DNA of 64,000 nt from Thermoproteota archaeon (lineage in GTDB: Archaea; Korarchaeota; JAOZGF01; JAOZFZ01). Of this stretch, positions 10,590 to 19,406 are shown piece by piece. Positions within the stretch are counted from its first letter, which is position 1. Each line of letters starts with the position of its first letter. The notes below the pieces were generated by a model. It saw only the letters and a list, made by a program, of their open reading frames with translations. It did no database searches and was not told the DNA's origin. The stretch is taken from contig JAOZFT010000004.1 in the NCBI GenBank assembly GCA_027492035.1, positions 496,001-560,000 on the forward strand. The letters run 5' to 3'. Made by a program: the position numbers and the translations under genes.

Positions 10590-11894
10590 ATGTTTAACCA
10601 AAAAATCCTTTTGTTAATATGCGACGGGATGGCTGACAGGCCTTTAAGGGCATTCAATAATAGAACTCCATTGGAAAAAGCTGAATCGCCTAACCTCGAC
10701 TTTCTTGCAAAGAAAGGAGTTACAGGGTTAATGGATCCTATTTCTCCAGGTGTCTCCCCTCCCAGCGACTCATCTCACCTCTTCATTTTCGGTTATGAAA
10801 GTAAAGATCATCCTGGAAGAGGTGTAATAGAAGCTTTGGGGGCCTCAATACCTTTAAATAGGGAATCTGTGGCTTTCAGGTGCAACATAGCTACAGTTGA
10901 AAGAAAAAGTAACCAATTAATTGTGAAAGATAGGAGAGCTGGAAGAATAAAAGGGAAAGATGCGGAGGAAGCCGCTAAAATAGTTAATGAAATAGGAGAA
11001 ATCGACGGTGTGAAAGTTAAATTCTTTCATACGTTAGAGCATAGGGGCGTTCTGGTTTTAGAGGGTAACTTGTCAAGTCAAGTGACAGACATGGATCCTC
11101 AAGTCACAAATTTGCCCGTGGCTAAAGCTAAACCCAAAATTGAAGCTGGGAAAGATTTGAAAGCAATTAAAACCGCTGAAGTATTGAACAAATTCGTTTT
11201 AAAAACATTCACTTTGCTTAATGAGGCGTCTTTTAATGTCGAAAGGACAAGTAAAGGGTTGCCTCCTGGAAACATAATTCTACTCAGGGGAGCAGGCAAA
11301 TTGACTTTTGCAAAGAGTTTTAGTGAAAAATGGGGGTTAAAGTCGGCAGCAGTTGCCGGGGCTCCGCTCTACAAAGGGTTAGCTAAATTTGCAGGTATGC
11401 AGCTCCATGAAACACCTGGTGCGACAGGTTTAGTAGATACAGATTACAAGGGAAAAATAAATAAAGCCTTAGATTTACTTGGAGAATATGATTTCGTCTT
11501 TGTCCATATAAAGGCTTCAGATGTGGCAAGCCATAAAAAGGATTGCTTGTTGAAAAAGAAAGTCATTGAAAAAATTGATGAAGCTGTTGAACCGTTGGTT
11601 GAAACAAAGGATGTGTTAAAGATTATAACAGCTGATCATACAACCTCTTCAGAGCTAGGTATCCATACAGGTGAACCTGTCCCTCTACTAATTAATGGTT
11701 TATCTGTCAGAGTGGATAAAGTAGAAAAATTCGGTGAAAGAGAAGCAGCTAATGGTGGATTAAACAGAATTAAGGGACTAGATTTAATGCCTATTTTAAT
11801 AAGTTTATCGAATCGTTCAATTGAGTACGGAGTAAGGGTTACTCCAGAAGAGAAGTTGTTTCTTGACACTAATTATGAACCTCTTAAGCTGTGA
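10590..11894 (+). CDS. apgM: 2,3-bisphosphoglycerate-independent phosphoglycerate mutase, archaeal type
   Basis: ApgM interconverts 3- and 2-phosphoglycerate in glycolysis and gluconeogenesis. The 434 residues show the alkaline-phosphatase-superfamily metal sites: LLICDGMADRP at the N-terminus, the phosphorylated Ser in PPSDSSHLFIFGY, and C-terminal HIKASDVASHKKD and TADHTTSSELGIHTGEPVP. It is typical in length for the archaeal family, which is only distantly related to bacterial GpmI. GGAAGGTGG lies about ten bases before the ATG. The next gene follows 17 bases later, so they may share a transcript. Central-carbon partners in the window are PPDK and the pyruvate:ferredoxin oxidoreductase. 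Confidence 0.95.
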   Translation: MFNQKILLLICDGMADRPLRAFNNRTPLEKAESPNLDFLAKKGVTGLMDPISPGVSPPSDSSHLFIFGYESKDHPGRGVIEALGASIPLNRESVAFRCNIATVERKSNQLIVKDRRAGRIKGKDAEEAAKIVNEIGEIDGVKVKFFHTLEHRGVLVLEGNLSSQVTDMDPQVTNLPVAKAKPKIEAGKDLKAIKTAEVLNKFVLKTFTLLNEASFNVERTSKGLPPGNIILLRGAGKLTFAKSFSEKWGLKSAAVAGAPLYKGLAKFAGMQLHETPGATGLVDTDYKGKINKALDLLGEYDFVFVHIKASDVASHKKDCLLKKKVIEKIDEAVEPLVETKDVLKIITADHTTSSELGIHTGEPVPLLINGLSVRVDKVEKFGEREAANGGLNRIKGLDLMPILISLSNRSIEYGVRVTPEEKLFLDTNYEPLKL

Positions 11895-11911
11895 AAAAGG
11901 TTTGAGGGAAA

Positions 11912-13090
11912 ATGGAGGAATATGACGTTGTGGTTGTAGGGGCAGGGCCAGCTGGATGTACAGCAGCTTATTATTCCTCACGTCAAGGATTAAAAACGTT
12001 GTTGGTTGAAAGAAAGAAAAGAGTAGGGTTTCCTGTCCAATGTGGTGAACTTATGCCTACTCTTGAGCTTGTTAAGAAAATATTTAAAAACCTTCCAAAC
12101 CCTGAAGAGCTCTTCATTTATCCAGAAAATGTAGTTGAACAGGAAATAAATGAATTAGCTGTTGGAGACTCTGAAAAAATACATTTTACAATTGAAATGA
12201 GTCTTTGTTCAATTGATAGGGAAAAATTCGATAATTACCTATTTAGGAAAGCTAAGGAATCAGGGGCCTATACAATGACATCAACTTACTTCTCAGACAT
12301 GAAAAATGATGGAACCATCCTTTTAAAAAGAAGAAACGAGGAATTCAAAGTTAAAACGAAACTGGTCATAGGTGCAGATGGTATCTTCTCAACAGTAGCT
12401 AAAAAAAACAATCTTTCAAGAAATGAAAAAGCTTATCCTACTCTTCAGTACACTTTACAAAATACGAAATTAGAGGATGACAGAGTTTACATGTTTTTTG
12501 ATAGGATGAACTCCCCTGACGGATTTGTTTGGTTGATTCCGAAAAAATCAAGAAGAGTAAACGCTGGTTTAGGGTTCCCGAAATATGCAGCAGAACTCAC
12601 CAAACTAAAAACTCAACTTGACAACTTCATTTCAAATCATCCTGCTACGAAGTCAAGCTTAGAAGGTGCAGAGGTTGAAAAAGTCACAGCTGGATGGGTT
12701 CCTGTTGGGGGGCCGCTGAAAAAAACATGGTCTGAAACAAAGGAGGTCAAAGTAGTCTTGATTGGTGACGCAGGGGGTTTTGTAGCTGCCCACAATGGTG
12801 CAGGCGTACCTGGCGCCTTAATAACTGGAAAAATCGCTGGTGAAATTGCTTATTTAAATATAAAAGAGCATAAAAGTATTTCTTTATATGAGAGAAAATG
12901 GAGAAGAGAAGTAGGTAAACCACTCTTCAATTCATTGAAAATTTTGAATATGGTTTTGCCTCTCTACCAAAACAAAGAGAAATTTGAAAAACTTTTATCG
13001 AGGGTAAATAAAAAATTGATCGAGAAAGCTTTTTATACAGAGATTCCTTGGCAGTTTCATTTATTCCCATTACTTAAAATAATACTCTAG
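11912..13090 (+). CDS. geranylgeranyl reductase-family flavoprotein
   Basis: A 392-residue FAD enzyme that probably saturates the double bonds of geranylgeranyl chains in archaeal ether lipids. The N-terminal Rossmann fingerprint is DVVVVGAGPAGCTAAYYS, followed by the family-typical VGFPVQCGE; the second FAD motif is VVLIGDAGGFVAAHNGAGV, with GPLKKTW before it. The length agrees with digeranylgeranylglycerophospholipid reductases. It follows apgM by 17 bases. Its stop overlaps that of the convergent XPB gene on the tetranucleotide CTAG, so the two genes share four bases. Substrate (membrane lipid or quinone side chain) is inferred from family only. Confidence 0.88.
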   Translation: MEEYDVVVVGAGPAGCTAAYYSSRQGLKTLLVERKKRVGFPVQCGELMPTLELVKKIFKNLPNPEELFIYPENVVEQEINELAVGDSEKIHFTIEMSLCSIDREKFDNYLFRKAKESGAYTMTSTYFSDMKNDGTILLKRRNEEFKVKTKLVIGADGIFSTVAKKNNLSRNEKAYPTLQYTLQNTKLEDDRVYMFFDRMNSPDGFVWLIPKKSRRVNAGLGFPKYAAELTKLKTQLDNFISNHPATKSSLEGAEVEKVTAGWVPVGGPLKKTWSETKEVKVVLIGDAGGFVAAHNGAGVPGALITGKIAGEIAYLNIKEHKSISLYERKWRREVGKPLFNSLKILNMVLPLYQNKEKFEKLLSRVNKKLIEKAFYTEIPWQFHLFPLLKIIL

Positions 13091-14745
13091 TATGGTGGTA
13101 ATTCCCCTCTTCTTCTTAAGGATAAATTCTCATCTATGCTTTTTGCAGCAATTATTTCTATCAGTTTAGCTTTTCTTCCCTTTTTACGCATTATCCGCCC
13201 AAGTCTTTGCAAATATTGCCTTGTGGAGCCTGTGCCGCTGAGTATAATTCCGACTAAAGCGTCAGGAACATCTATTCCTTCATCTAAAACTTCACCTGAA
13301 CAAATAACATTTATCTCTCCCCTCGAAAACATTTCTAAAATTTTTCTCCTTTCATCTCTCGGGGTTTCATGGGTGATTTCAGGTATAAGGAAGGTTCTAG
13401 ATATTTTCTTCACTAAATCTACATACCTCGAAAAAATAATTACCTTCTCCCCCCTGAATTTCTCAAGAAGCTTCTCTAAAACATCTATTTTTCTTTCAGC
13501 ATTTAAAGCTATTTGATTGGCTTTATTTTTAGCTCTTAAGGCTTCTAAAGCTTGTTTATTATATTTAGCCTTTCTCAAAACTAAATTGAAGGCTTCAATC
13601 GGACTTTTCACTTGTGGAAAATTTTGCCTAACAAAGCTCCAGTAGTGGTTCATCAATTTTCTATATTCCCTTTTCTCCTTTTCAGTTAAGTCTACAAAGA
13701 TTTTCTCTTCTTCAAACTCTTCTATATATCCCTTCCTTTGCAACTCAGTTGTTTCTGCAGCGACAATGAAGGGACCTATTAACTTAGGCATTTCTAAATG
13801 GAGAACATCCTTTCTTACAGGCGTAGCTGTTAATCCTAACCTAAAAGGTGAAATTGTGAATTTTAAAGCTGTACTGTAACTTGGTGAAACAGAATGGTGG
13901 CATTCATCCGCAATTATTAAACCAAATTTATCAGTTATTCTTCGGACATATTTAGAAGCAGATTTGTAGGTTGCAACAGTTATTTCATTTACATTTCTTT
14001 CTCCTCCACCCAAAATACCTATTTCACATTCCTCTACTGCCAAATATTTCACTATCCTTTCTTTCCATTGATGAAGCAAGTCGATTGTGGGAACTAAGAC
14101 AATTGTCTTCATTTTCAAATCATAAATTGCTTTTAAGGCTATGAATGTTTTGCCACTGGCCACTGGACTTACAATTACCCCCCTACAGCCCTCCCCTTTC
14201 CACTGATTGTAAGCTTTTATTTGGTAGTCTCTAAGCTTAAATTTAGGTTCATTACTTAATGGAAAGGAGAGTTTAAAGTTTAATTTAGAGTTTGTTTTGG
14301 TTTTAAAACCTAATTTCTCCAGTTTACTTTTTAGCTGAGGAAATAAGTAAGGATAGGTCCGGAAGGTGTTTGAAGCTATTTCATAAACTAGAGGATTTAT
14401 CCCTGAATTTCTTAGTTTAGTTACTGCGTTGCGGAATTCAGGTGAAGAAATAATTAAATCAGAACCCTGTAGTTTTATATAGATAACGTGTTTACCTCTT
14501 TCTCTCTCCTCAATGTACCTCTTTAATTCCTTACTAAGATAGAAACCATTTTCTTGAAGAATTTCTTCCAATAATTCTGTTTTACCTACGCATTTTTCCA
14601 GGTTCAACTTGAAAATATAACCTTCTCCATCGAAACCAACTGAATCAGAAAAACTTAACAATTTCGTGAGTTTGTTGCTTGTTAACTCCCTAACTTTAAA
14701 ATATTTATTTTTTAAAGTTAATACTTTACTGTCACTTTTACTCAT
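13087..14745 (-). CDS. xpb: XPB/Rad25-family DNA helicase
   Basis: A 552-residue superfamily 2 ATPase. Helicase motifs appear in order: Q-like LRDYQIKAYNQW, Walker A SPVASGKTF, Ia LVPTIDLLHQWKER, motif II ADECHH, motif III LGLTATPVR, then in the second lobe VIFSRYVDL, the D-E-G-ID motif V and motif VI QYLQRLGRIMRKKGR. The first 180 residues form the damage-recognition-like N-terminal region found in archaeal XPB. Archaeal XPB unwinds DNA with the nuclease Bax1 in repair; no Bax1 gene is visible next to it. It is convergent with the lipid reductase and starts 36 bases upstream of the fno gene's side on the same strand. Confidence 0.9.
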   Translation of the reverse strand: MSKSDSKVLTLKNKYFKVRELTSNKLTKLLSFSDSVGFDGEGYIFKLNLEKCVGKTELLEEILQENGFYLSKELKRYIEERERGKHVIYIKLQGSDLIISSPEFRNAVTKLRNSGINPLVYEIASNTFRTYPYLFPQLKSKLEKLGFKTKTNSKLNFKLSFPLSNEPKFKLRDYQIKAYNQWKGEGCRGVIVSPVASGKTFIALKAIYDLKMKTIVLVPTIDLLHQWKERIVKYLAVEECEIGILGGGERNVNEITVATYKSASKYVRRITDKFGLIIADECHHSVSPSYSTALKFTISPFRLGLTATPVRKDVLHLEMPKLIGPFIVAAETTELQRKGYIEEFEEEKIFVDLTEKEKREYRKLMNHYWSFVRQNFPQVKSPIEAFNLVLRKAKYNKQALEALRAKNKANQIALNAERKIDVLEKLLEKFRGEKVIIFSRYVDLVKKISRTFLIPEITHETPRDERRKILEMFSRGEINVICSGEVLDEGIDVPDALVGIILSGTGSTRQYLQRLGRIMRKKGRKAKLIEIIAAKSIDENLSLRRRGELPPY

Positions 14746-14780
14746 TTATGTGAAGACCTTTTATTTTCCAGTTTCTAAAA

Positions 14781-15503
14781 CTAGATGAGACCTTTTTCCT
14801 TGTATATCTCTATTAATTTTTCTGCTGTGAAATTTAAGTTTGTTATCTTTACCCCTAAAGGACCTGTTTTCAAAGTAATTACGTGGTTTACTAGTAAAGG
14901 AGTAATAACCTCTGGGATTACAGAGTTTTCTAATGGACCTCCATCAATAGGTCTTAATCCGGGAATTAATCTGACAAGTTCCATAACAACTTTCTTAGCT
15001 TCTTTCTCACCGCAAACAATTATATCGCAGTTTATCTCCCTCCTGTTTAAGTCTTGAACAGCTGCTGCACCTACATTATGGAAAGCTGAAGCTACTCTAA
15101 CATGAGTTGGTGTAACTTTCCTTATTTCGTTTGCTACTGATCCCTCTTTTGAAAGGACAGGCTTTAAACCATACTTTCCCTTCACCATAGGTACAATGGT
15201 TGAAACCAGTATACTCCCTTCCTTAAAGTTTTCTTTCAATCCCTCCACTGTTTTTGTATGATAAGGGTAAGGGACTGTTAAGAATGAAACATCCGCCACC
15301 TTTACTGCTTCATTGTTCACCATGCCTTTCACCCTGTTTTTAGTGTACTTCTTCAAAATCTCATTTGCATCGTTTGCTCTCCTTAAAGCTTTCTCTTGCT
15401 TTCTTGAACCTATTATAACTTCTTCTCCAGCTACAGCAAATCTCAAAACAAGTCCAAAACCTAAGTCGCCAGTGCCTCCCAACACGGCAATTTTTCTTTT
15501 CAA
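14781..15503 (-). CDS. fno: F420H2:NADP oxidoreductase
   Basis: A 240-residue enzyme exchanging hydride between coenzyme F420 and NADP. The N-terminal Rossmann motif is AVLGGTGDLGFGLVLRF, followed by IIGSRKQEKA, whose Ser-Arg-Lys pattern binds the NADP 2'-phosphate. Downstream TVPYPYHTKTVEG, SAFHNVGAAAVQDL and DGGPLENS are characteristic of Fno/NpdG rather than of general 3-hydroxyacid dehydrogenases. It is direct evidence that the organism uses F420. The start is TTG with GGTG about ten bases upstream; no in-frame ATG precedes the Rossmann motif. Its nearest minus-strand neighbours (xpb, upp) have unrelated roles. Confidence 0.92.
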   Translation of the reverse strand: MKRKIAVLGGTGDLGFGLVLRFAVAGEEVIIGSRKQEKALRRANDANEILKKYTKNRVKGMVNNEAVKVADVSFLTVPYPYHTKTVEGLKENFKEGSILVSTIVPMVKGKYGLKPVLSKEGSVANEIRKVTPTHVRVASAFHNVGAAAVQDLNRREINCDIIVCGEKEAKKVVMELVRLIPGLRPIDGGPLENSVIPEVITPLLVNHVITLKTGPLGVKITNLNFTAEKLIEIYKEKGLI

Positions 15504-15617
15504 TTTTAAGCACCTTTAATCAAATTTAAATTCTTAAAAAGGAAGACATTTCTTAAGAAATGTTTTTAACTTGTCCTTTAACAAACTCTCATTTGATTTT
15601 TTTCCTTTATAAATTGT

Positions 15618-16277
15618 TCATTCACCGAAGGCCCGGTCACCTGCATCACCTAAACCTGGGACAATATACCCTTTACTGTTAAGCTCAGGATCTATTGCTA
15701 AAGTGTAGATTTCCACGAAGGGGAATCTGTCAAGTATCCTCTTTACCCCTGTCTCTGCAGAAACAACACAAGCAACTATTAACCTCTTAGGTTTCTTTAT
15801 TTTTATGATTTTCTCTATTACTGCTTCTAAAGTGGATCCTGTAGCCAGCATGGGGTCAGAAATAATAACTACGGTGTCTTCATGGATGCTTGGAATTTTT
15901 ACGTAGTTTATTTCAATGTCGAACTTCTCTCCACCCCTGTAGCTTTCCTCCATCCTTCTTGCACTAATTATTCCTTGTCTTGAAAGGGGAAAAATCCTTA
16001 TTAACCCCTCTGTTAAAGGTATAGCTGCCCTTAAAACAGTTATTATCAAAACTTTATCTATCCCCTCTATTTTCACGCCTTTGGTTTTGGCTAAAGGAGT
16101 TTCCACTAAAACCTCTCTTTTTTTAAAGGATTTAAGTATTTCGTAACCCATGTACCTCCCTATTCTTACCAAACTTCTCCTGAACTCTATCTGGCTTAAG
16201 TTCTTGTCGCGGACTCTAGTTAATTCTTGTTGCAGGAAAGGATGGTTTAAAACATGTACTCTTCCATTAACACCCAC
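15618..16277 (-). CDS. upp: uracil phosphoribosyltransferase
   Basis: UPRT converts uracil and PRPP to UMP in pyrimidine salvage. In the 219 residues the PRPP loop is IISDPMLATGSTL (about residue 137), preceded by the conserved ITVLRAAIPLTEGL and ISARRMEE, and the uracil-binding C-terminus is GYIVPGLGDAGDRAFGE. The GTG start overlaps the end of the rlmE gene by 11 bases, so the two are co-translated. It would use uracil released by a nucleoside phosphorylase such as the one at the left edge. Confidence 0.95.
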   Translation of the reverse strand: MGVNGRVHVLNHPFLQQELTRVRDKNLSQIEFRRSLVRIGRYMGYEILKSFKKREVLVETPLAKTKGVKIEGIDKVLIITVLRAAIPLTEGLIRIFPLSRQGIISARRMEESYRGGEKFDIEINYVKIPSIHEDTVVIISDPMLATGSTLEAVIEKIIKIKKPKRLIVACVVSAETGVKRILDRFPFVEIYTLAIDPELNSKGYIVPGLGDAGDRAFGE

Positions 16278-16887
16278 TTAAAACCTCCTCTTTCAAATAT
16301 TTAGCTATAAAATATATTTCAGCGCTTCTAGCTCTGGAAGCCTTAGGTTTAAACCTTTTAACTTGTTTAAAATAGTTTTTAACTTCCTTAAAAAAACTTT
16401 CTGATGAGGAACCCTGAAACACCTTCACAACAAATTTTCCATTTCTTTTCAAAACTTTTCTAGAAATGTTTAATGCTCTCTTTGCTAAAAGAATTTGTTT
16501 TAGGTGATCTAGTTCCCAGTGACCAGAAACATTTGGTGCTAAATCGGACAATACCACATCTGCTTTTTGAGGAAGTGCTAACTGAATTTTTTCAACTGCG
16601 TTAGGGTTGTTGATGTCCGTTAACAAGAATTTTATGTTTTTATACGGAAAAACCGTGACAGGTTTAATATCTACAGCTAAAATGAATCCTTCATCACCTG
16701 AAAGCTTTCTTGCTACTTCAGTCCAGCCGCCTGGGGCTGCACCTAAATCAACTACTACATCTCCTTTTCTGAAAATACGGAACTTCCTGTCTATTTGGAG
16801 GAGTTTAAACGCTGCTCTACTTCTAAAATTTTTTTTCTTAGCTAGCCTGTAATAGTAATCCCTCCTTATGTAGGGCCTACTCCCCAT
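16267..16887 (-). CDS. rlmE: 23S rRNA (uridine-2'-O-)-methyltransferase, RlmE/FtsJ family
   Basis: A 206-residue SAM-dependent 2'-O-ribose methyltransferase. Motif I is VVVDLGAAPGGWTEVA near residue 45. The K-D-K-E catalytic tetrad is visible: Lys in RSRAAFKLLQ, Asp in VLSDLAPNVSG, Lys in GKFVVKVFQG and Glu in RARSAEIYFIA. The N-terminal YIRRDYYYRLAKKKNFRSR is the usual basic RNA-binding lead. There is no C-terminal TRAM domain. In archaea the family methylates 23S rRNA or tRNA; the exact target is not readable. AGGGAGAAG precedes the ATG, and the end overlaps upp. Confidence 0.92.
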   Translation of the reverse strand: MGSRPYIRRDYYYRLAKKKNFRSRAAFKLLQIDRKFRIFRKGDVVVDLGAAPGGWTEVARKLSGDEGFILAVDIKPVTVFPYKNIKFLLTDINNPNAVEKIQLALPQKADVVLSDLAPNVSGHWELDHLKQILLAKRALNISRKVLKRNGKFVVKVFQGSSSESFFKEVKNYFKQVKRFKPKASRARSAEIYFIAKYLKEEVLSGC

Positions 16888-16925
16888 CTTCTCTCCCTTC
16901 TTTTTAAAGAAACAAGGAACTAACT

Positions 16926-17225
16926 CTAAGAGCCTCCACCAACAGGAGGGAAAATAGCTATCCTCTCTCCTCCCTTGAGTTTCGTTTCCAAACCTTTAAG
17001 AAAAATAATGTTCCTTCCATTAACAAAAACTCTAAAATGTTCACTAACCCCCCCTTTTCTTTCATCCAAGATTTTACGCGTTAATTCCTTCCCGTACTTT
17101 TCTCCAAGTTTAAAGATAGCTTCCTTAACAGTTGAACTTTCAGGTAACTCTAAAACAGCTTCTTTACACTTAGCTATCTCTCTAAGAGAGGCAAAAAGTG
17201 CAAAGGTAACTTTTACTTTTTTCAT
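16926..17225 (-). CDS. MoaD/ThiS-family sulfur-carrier protein (SAMP-like)
   Basis: A 99-residue beta-grasp protein. It has the MoaD pattern: KVTFALFASLREIA at the N-terminus, a central helix, then VFVNGRNI, GERIAIFPPV and a glycine-rich end. Such proteins carry thiocarboxylate sulfur for molybdopterin synthase or tRNA thiolation, and in archaea act as ubiquitin-like modifiers. The C-terminus reads VGGGS, so one serine follows the glycines that normally end the protein and would have to be removed, or the last glycine is not used. AGGGGA precedes the ATG, and the gene starts next to a 357-base empty stretch that probably contains its promoter. The likely partners are MoaE at 39.4 kb and the thiolase at 57.6 kb. 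Confidence 0.85.
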   Translation of the reverse strand: MKKVKVTFALFASLREIAKCKEAVLELPESSTVKEAIFKLGEKYGKELTRKILDERKGGVSEHFRVFVNGRNIIFLKGLETKLKGGERIAIFPPVGGGS

Positions 17226-17582
17226 TTAATCCCCTTCCCTACTTTTTTTTCTTTCCTCTAAAAACTAATTACATCTTGTTACTAGAGAGAAAAGGCTAGA
17301 GTTACTTTTTTCTTCCAGTTTTTTTGGAGGAGGTGCACCCCAATCTAATTTGTTATTTTTTGAAAACTTGATTACTTGTTTTTATTTTAAAAGGAAAATT
17401 TAAAAATAAATTTTTCATTATTTTAATATAGGTAAATATAGGCAAGGACATTATCCCTTCTCCTACATTCTTCAATTCAATAAATGTCCTTTACTGTTTA
17501 AGTTCTTTCCTACCGTATTCTATATAATCCGCTAAAAATTATCTTTTATTATTTCCCCTAAAAAACTAAGAGGTGTTTTGCA
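17226..17582. other. intergenic promoter region between moaD-like and inositol-phosphate synthase
   Basis: No gene is visible in these 357 bases. The region is AT-rich with long A and T runs and lies between divergent genes. A TATA-like CTATATAA near 17520-17527 and GAGGTG near 17571 could serve the plus-strand gene at 17583; the low-complexity T-rich block near 17235 is next to the minus-strand gene. I see no tRNA, repeat or strong hairpin here. Confidence 0.5.
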
Positions 17583-18674
17583 ATGAATAAAATAAAAGTA
17601 GCAATAGCTGGAATAGGAAATTGTGCCTCATCCCTTATACAAGGCGTTTATTATTATAGAAACAAGAAAGAGGGAGATTGTTTCATTCCAGGATTAATGC
17701 ACTTAGATTTTGGCGGGTACAAAATAGGAGATATCGAATTCGTAGCTGCTTTTGATGTTGATGAGAGAAAAATAGGAAAAGATTTAAGTGAAGCGATTTT
17801 ATCAAAACCTAACTGCGTACCTAAGTTCGCTGAAGTGCCAAAATTAAACGTGGAAGTTTTGAAAGCGCCAGTGCTTGACGGTGTAGCTCCCCACATGAAA
17901 ACTTTAAAATACGGAGAAGGATTCCTTGTTAATGACGAAAACGACCCTGTTGACGTAGTCTCTGTACTGAAAGAAACAGATGCTGAAATGTTAATCAATT
18001 TCACGCCTGTGGGTTCTCGTGAAGCAACAAGGTTTTTTGCTGATGCAGCTTTAAAAGCTAAAGTGGCTTTCATAAACGGAATACCTGAGTTCATAGCTTC
18101 AAACCCTGAATGGGCATCCAAATTTGAAAAAAACAAGTTACCGGTAGCTGGTGACGATATAAAAAGCCAAATTGGAGCCACGATCTTGCACAGAGTAATA
18201 ACGCAGCTTTTAAAGGATAGAGGAATAAAAATAGATGAAACCTACCAATTAAATATAGGAGGGAACATGGACTTCTTAAACATGATAGAAGAAGATAGGC
18301 TAAAAACTAAAAGGATAAGTAAAACAGAGGCAGTGACAAGCTTACTCGACTATGAAGTTCCAGTAAGGATCGGACCCAGTGACTATGTTGGTTTTCTAGG
18401 GGATAGAAAAATTTGTTACATTTGGGTGAAGGGAAGGAACTTCGGTGAGTTCCCTGTCTACATAGATATTAAACTAAATGTTGCAGACTCCCCAAACTCT
18501 GCAGGTGTAATGATAGATGTTGTAAGAGCTGTCAAAATAGCGTTGGACAGAGGAGTAGCAGGTCCTCTCATAAGTATCTCTTCTTACGCCTTTAAACACC
18601 CACCCTTGCAATACCCCGACGACATAGCTAAAAGAATGGTTCAGGAGTTTATTGAAGGGAAGAGAGAGCGTTAA
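17583..18674 (+). CDS. ino1: myo-inositol-1-phosphate synthase, archaeal type
   Basis: A 363-residue NAD-dependent isomerase making L-myo-inositol-1-phosphate from glucose-6-phosphate, used for phosphoinositide lipids or for the solute di-myo-inositol phosphate. The Rossmann motif VAIAGIGNCASSLIQGVYYY opens the protein; later INGIPEFIASNPEW, VAGDDIKSQIGATILHR and NIGGNMDFLNM are the conserved catalytic segments, and the C-terminal ISSYAFKHPP is typical. The length matches the short archaeal/actinobacterial class. GAGGTG precedes the ATG. It is a single-gene unit convergent with the phosphoglycolate phosphatase gene. Confidence 0.95.
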   Translation: MNKIKVAIAGIGNCASSLIQGVYYYRNKKEGDCFIPGLMHLDFGGYKIGDIEFVAAFDVDERKIGKDLSEAILSKPNCVPKFAEVPKLNVEVLKAPVLDGVAPHMKTLKYGEGFLVNDENDPVDVVSVLKETDAEMLINFTPVGSREATRFFADAALKAKVAFINGIPEFIASNPEWASKFEKNKLPVAGDDIKSQIGATILHRVITQLLKDRGIKIDETYQLNIGGNMDFLNMIEEDRLKTKRISKTEAVTSLLDYEVPVRIGPSDYVGFLGDRKICYIWVKGRNFGEFPVYIDIKLNVADSPNSAGVMIDVVRAVKIALDRGVAGPLISISSYAFKHPPLQYPDDIAKRMVQEFIEGKRER

Positions 18675-18698
18675 TTCAAAGCGACTCCCCCCTATTTT

Positions 18699-19382
18699 TT
18701 AGCAGCAATTGAAAACTTTTTTCATTGCTTCAAGGAATCCCTCACCAAATTTATTTCTTGTCACATAATTTGCTCTCTTCCTCAACTCTATTGGAGAATT
18801 AGCTAAAGCTATAGAGTATCCAACTGCTTTAAACATTGGTAAATCCATTAGTGAATCCCCTATTGCAACTGCTTCTTCAGGTTTCACCCTTATAAGGTTT
18901 AAAGCTTTAATCAAGGCTTTTCCTTTATCTGTCCTTTTATCTAATAAGTGAATAGCGAATTTACTGTCAAGAACCCTAACAGGGTAATCCTCCAGGGCTA
19001 ACCTCAATTTTTCAATATCCACCTTCCTCTTAATAGCTAAATCACTAACCCTAAATCTGTTGGAGAAATGTTCCTCAATTAACCCACTAAATCTTTCATT
19101 TAAAGCTTTCAAGGCCTGTGCAACAGCTTCTAAATTTCCTAACCTGTACATTTTATTCCGATAATAAACTACACCTCCAGATTCAGCGATAACAGGGCCG
19201 CTTGTTCCAATATACCTTTTTAAACAAATAAGAAAGGGTAAAGCATTGCCTGAACTTAAAATAAACTTCACACCCTTCTCCTCAAGCTTACGTATAGCAA
19301 TAATTGCCTTAGGTTCTATCCTTAAACTCGTATCTGTTAGTGTTCCATCTATGTCTGTGGCAACAACCTTAAATTTATTCAT
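18699..19382 (-). CDS. pgp: phosphoglycolate phosphatase, archaeal Cof-type HAD
   Basis: A HAD hydrolase of about 227 residues with a C2B (Cof-type) cap. Motif I is VVATDIDGTLTDTSL (both catalytic aspartates present), motif II is FILSSGNALPF, the Lys is in DKRTDKGKAL and motif IV is VAIGDSLMDLPMF. Length and the AESGGVVYYRNK segment fit the archaeal phosphoglycolate phosphatase family (as in Thermoplasma TA0175), which clears 2-phosphoglycolate. I chose the ATG at 19382 behind GAGTGAAGG; a GTG three codons upstream is also open. The archaemetzincin gene lies directly upstream on the same strand. Confidence 0.85.
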   Translation of the reverse strand: MNKFKVVATDIDGTLTDTSLRIEPKAIIAIRKLEEKGVKFILSSGNALPFLICLKRYIGTSGPVIAESGGVVYYRNKMYRLGNLEAVAQALKALNERFSGLIEEHFSNRFRVSDLAIKRKVDIEKLRLALEDYPVRVLDSKFAIHLLDKRTDKGKALIKALNLIRVKPEEAVAIGDSLMDLPMFKAVGYSIALANSPIELRKRANYVTRNKFGEGFLEAMKKVFNCC

Positions 19383-19406
19383 TTCCTTCACTCTTCTAAA
19401 TTGTTT

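Noticed and set aside
17654-18181. 175-codon minus-strand frame inside the inositol-phosphate synthase gene
   Set aside because: Antisense shadow of a certain gene; Ser/Pro/Phe-rich with no signal or domain.
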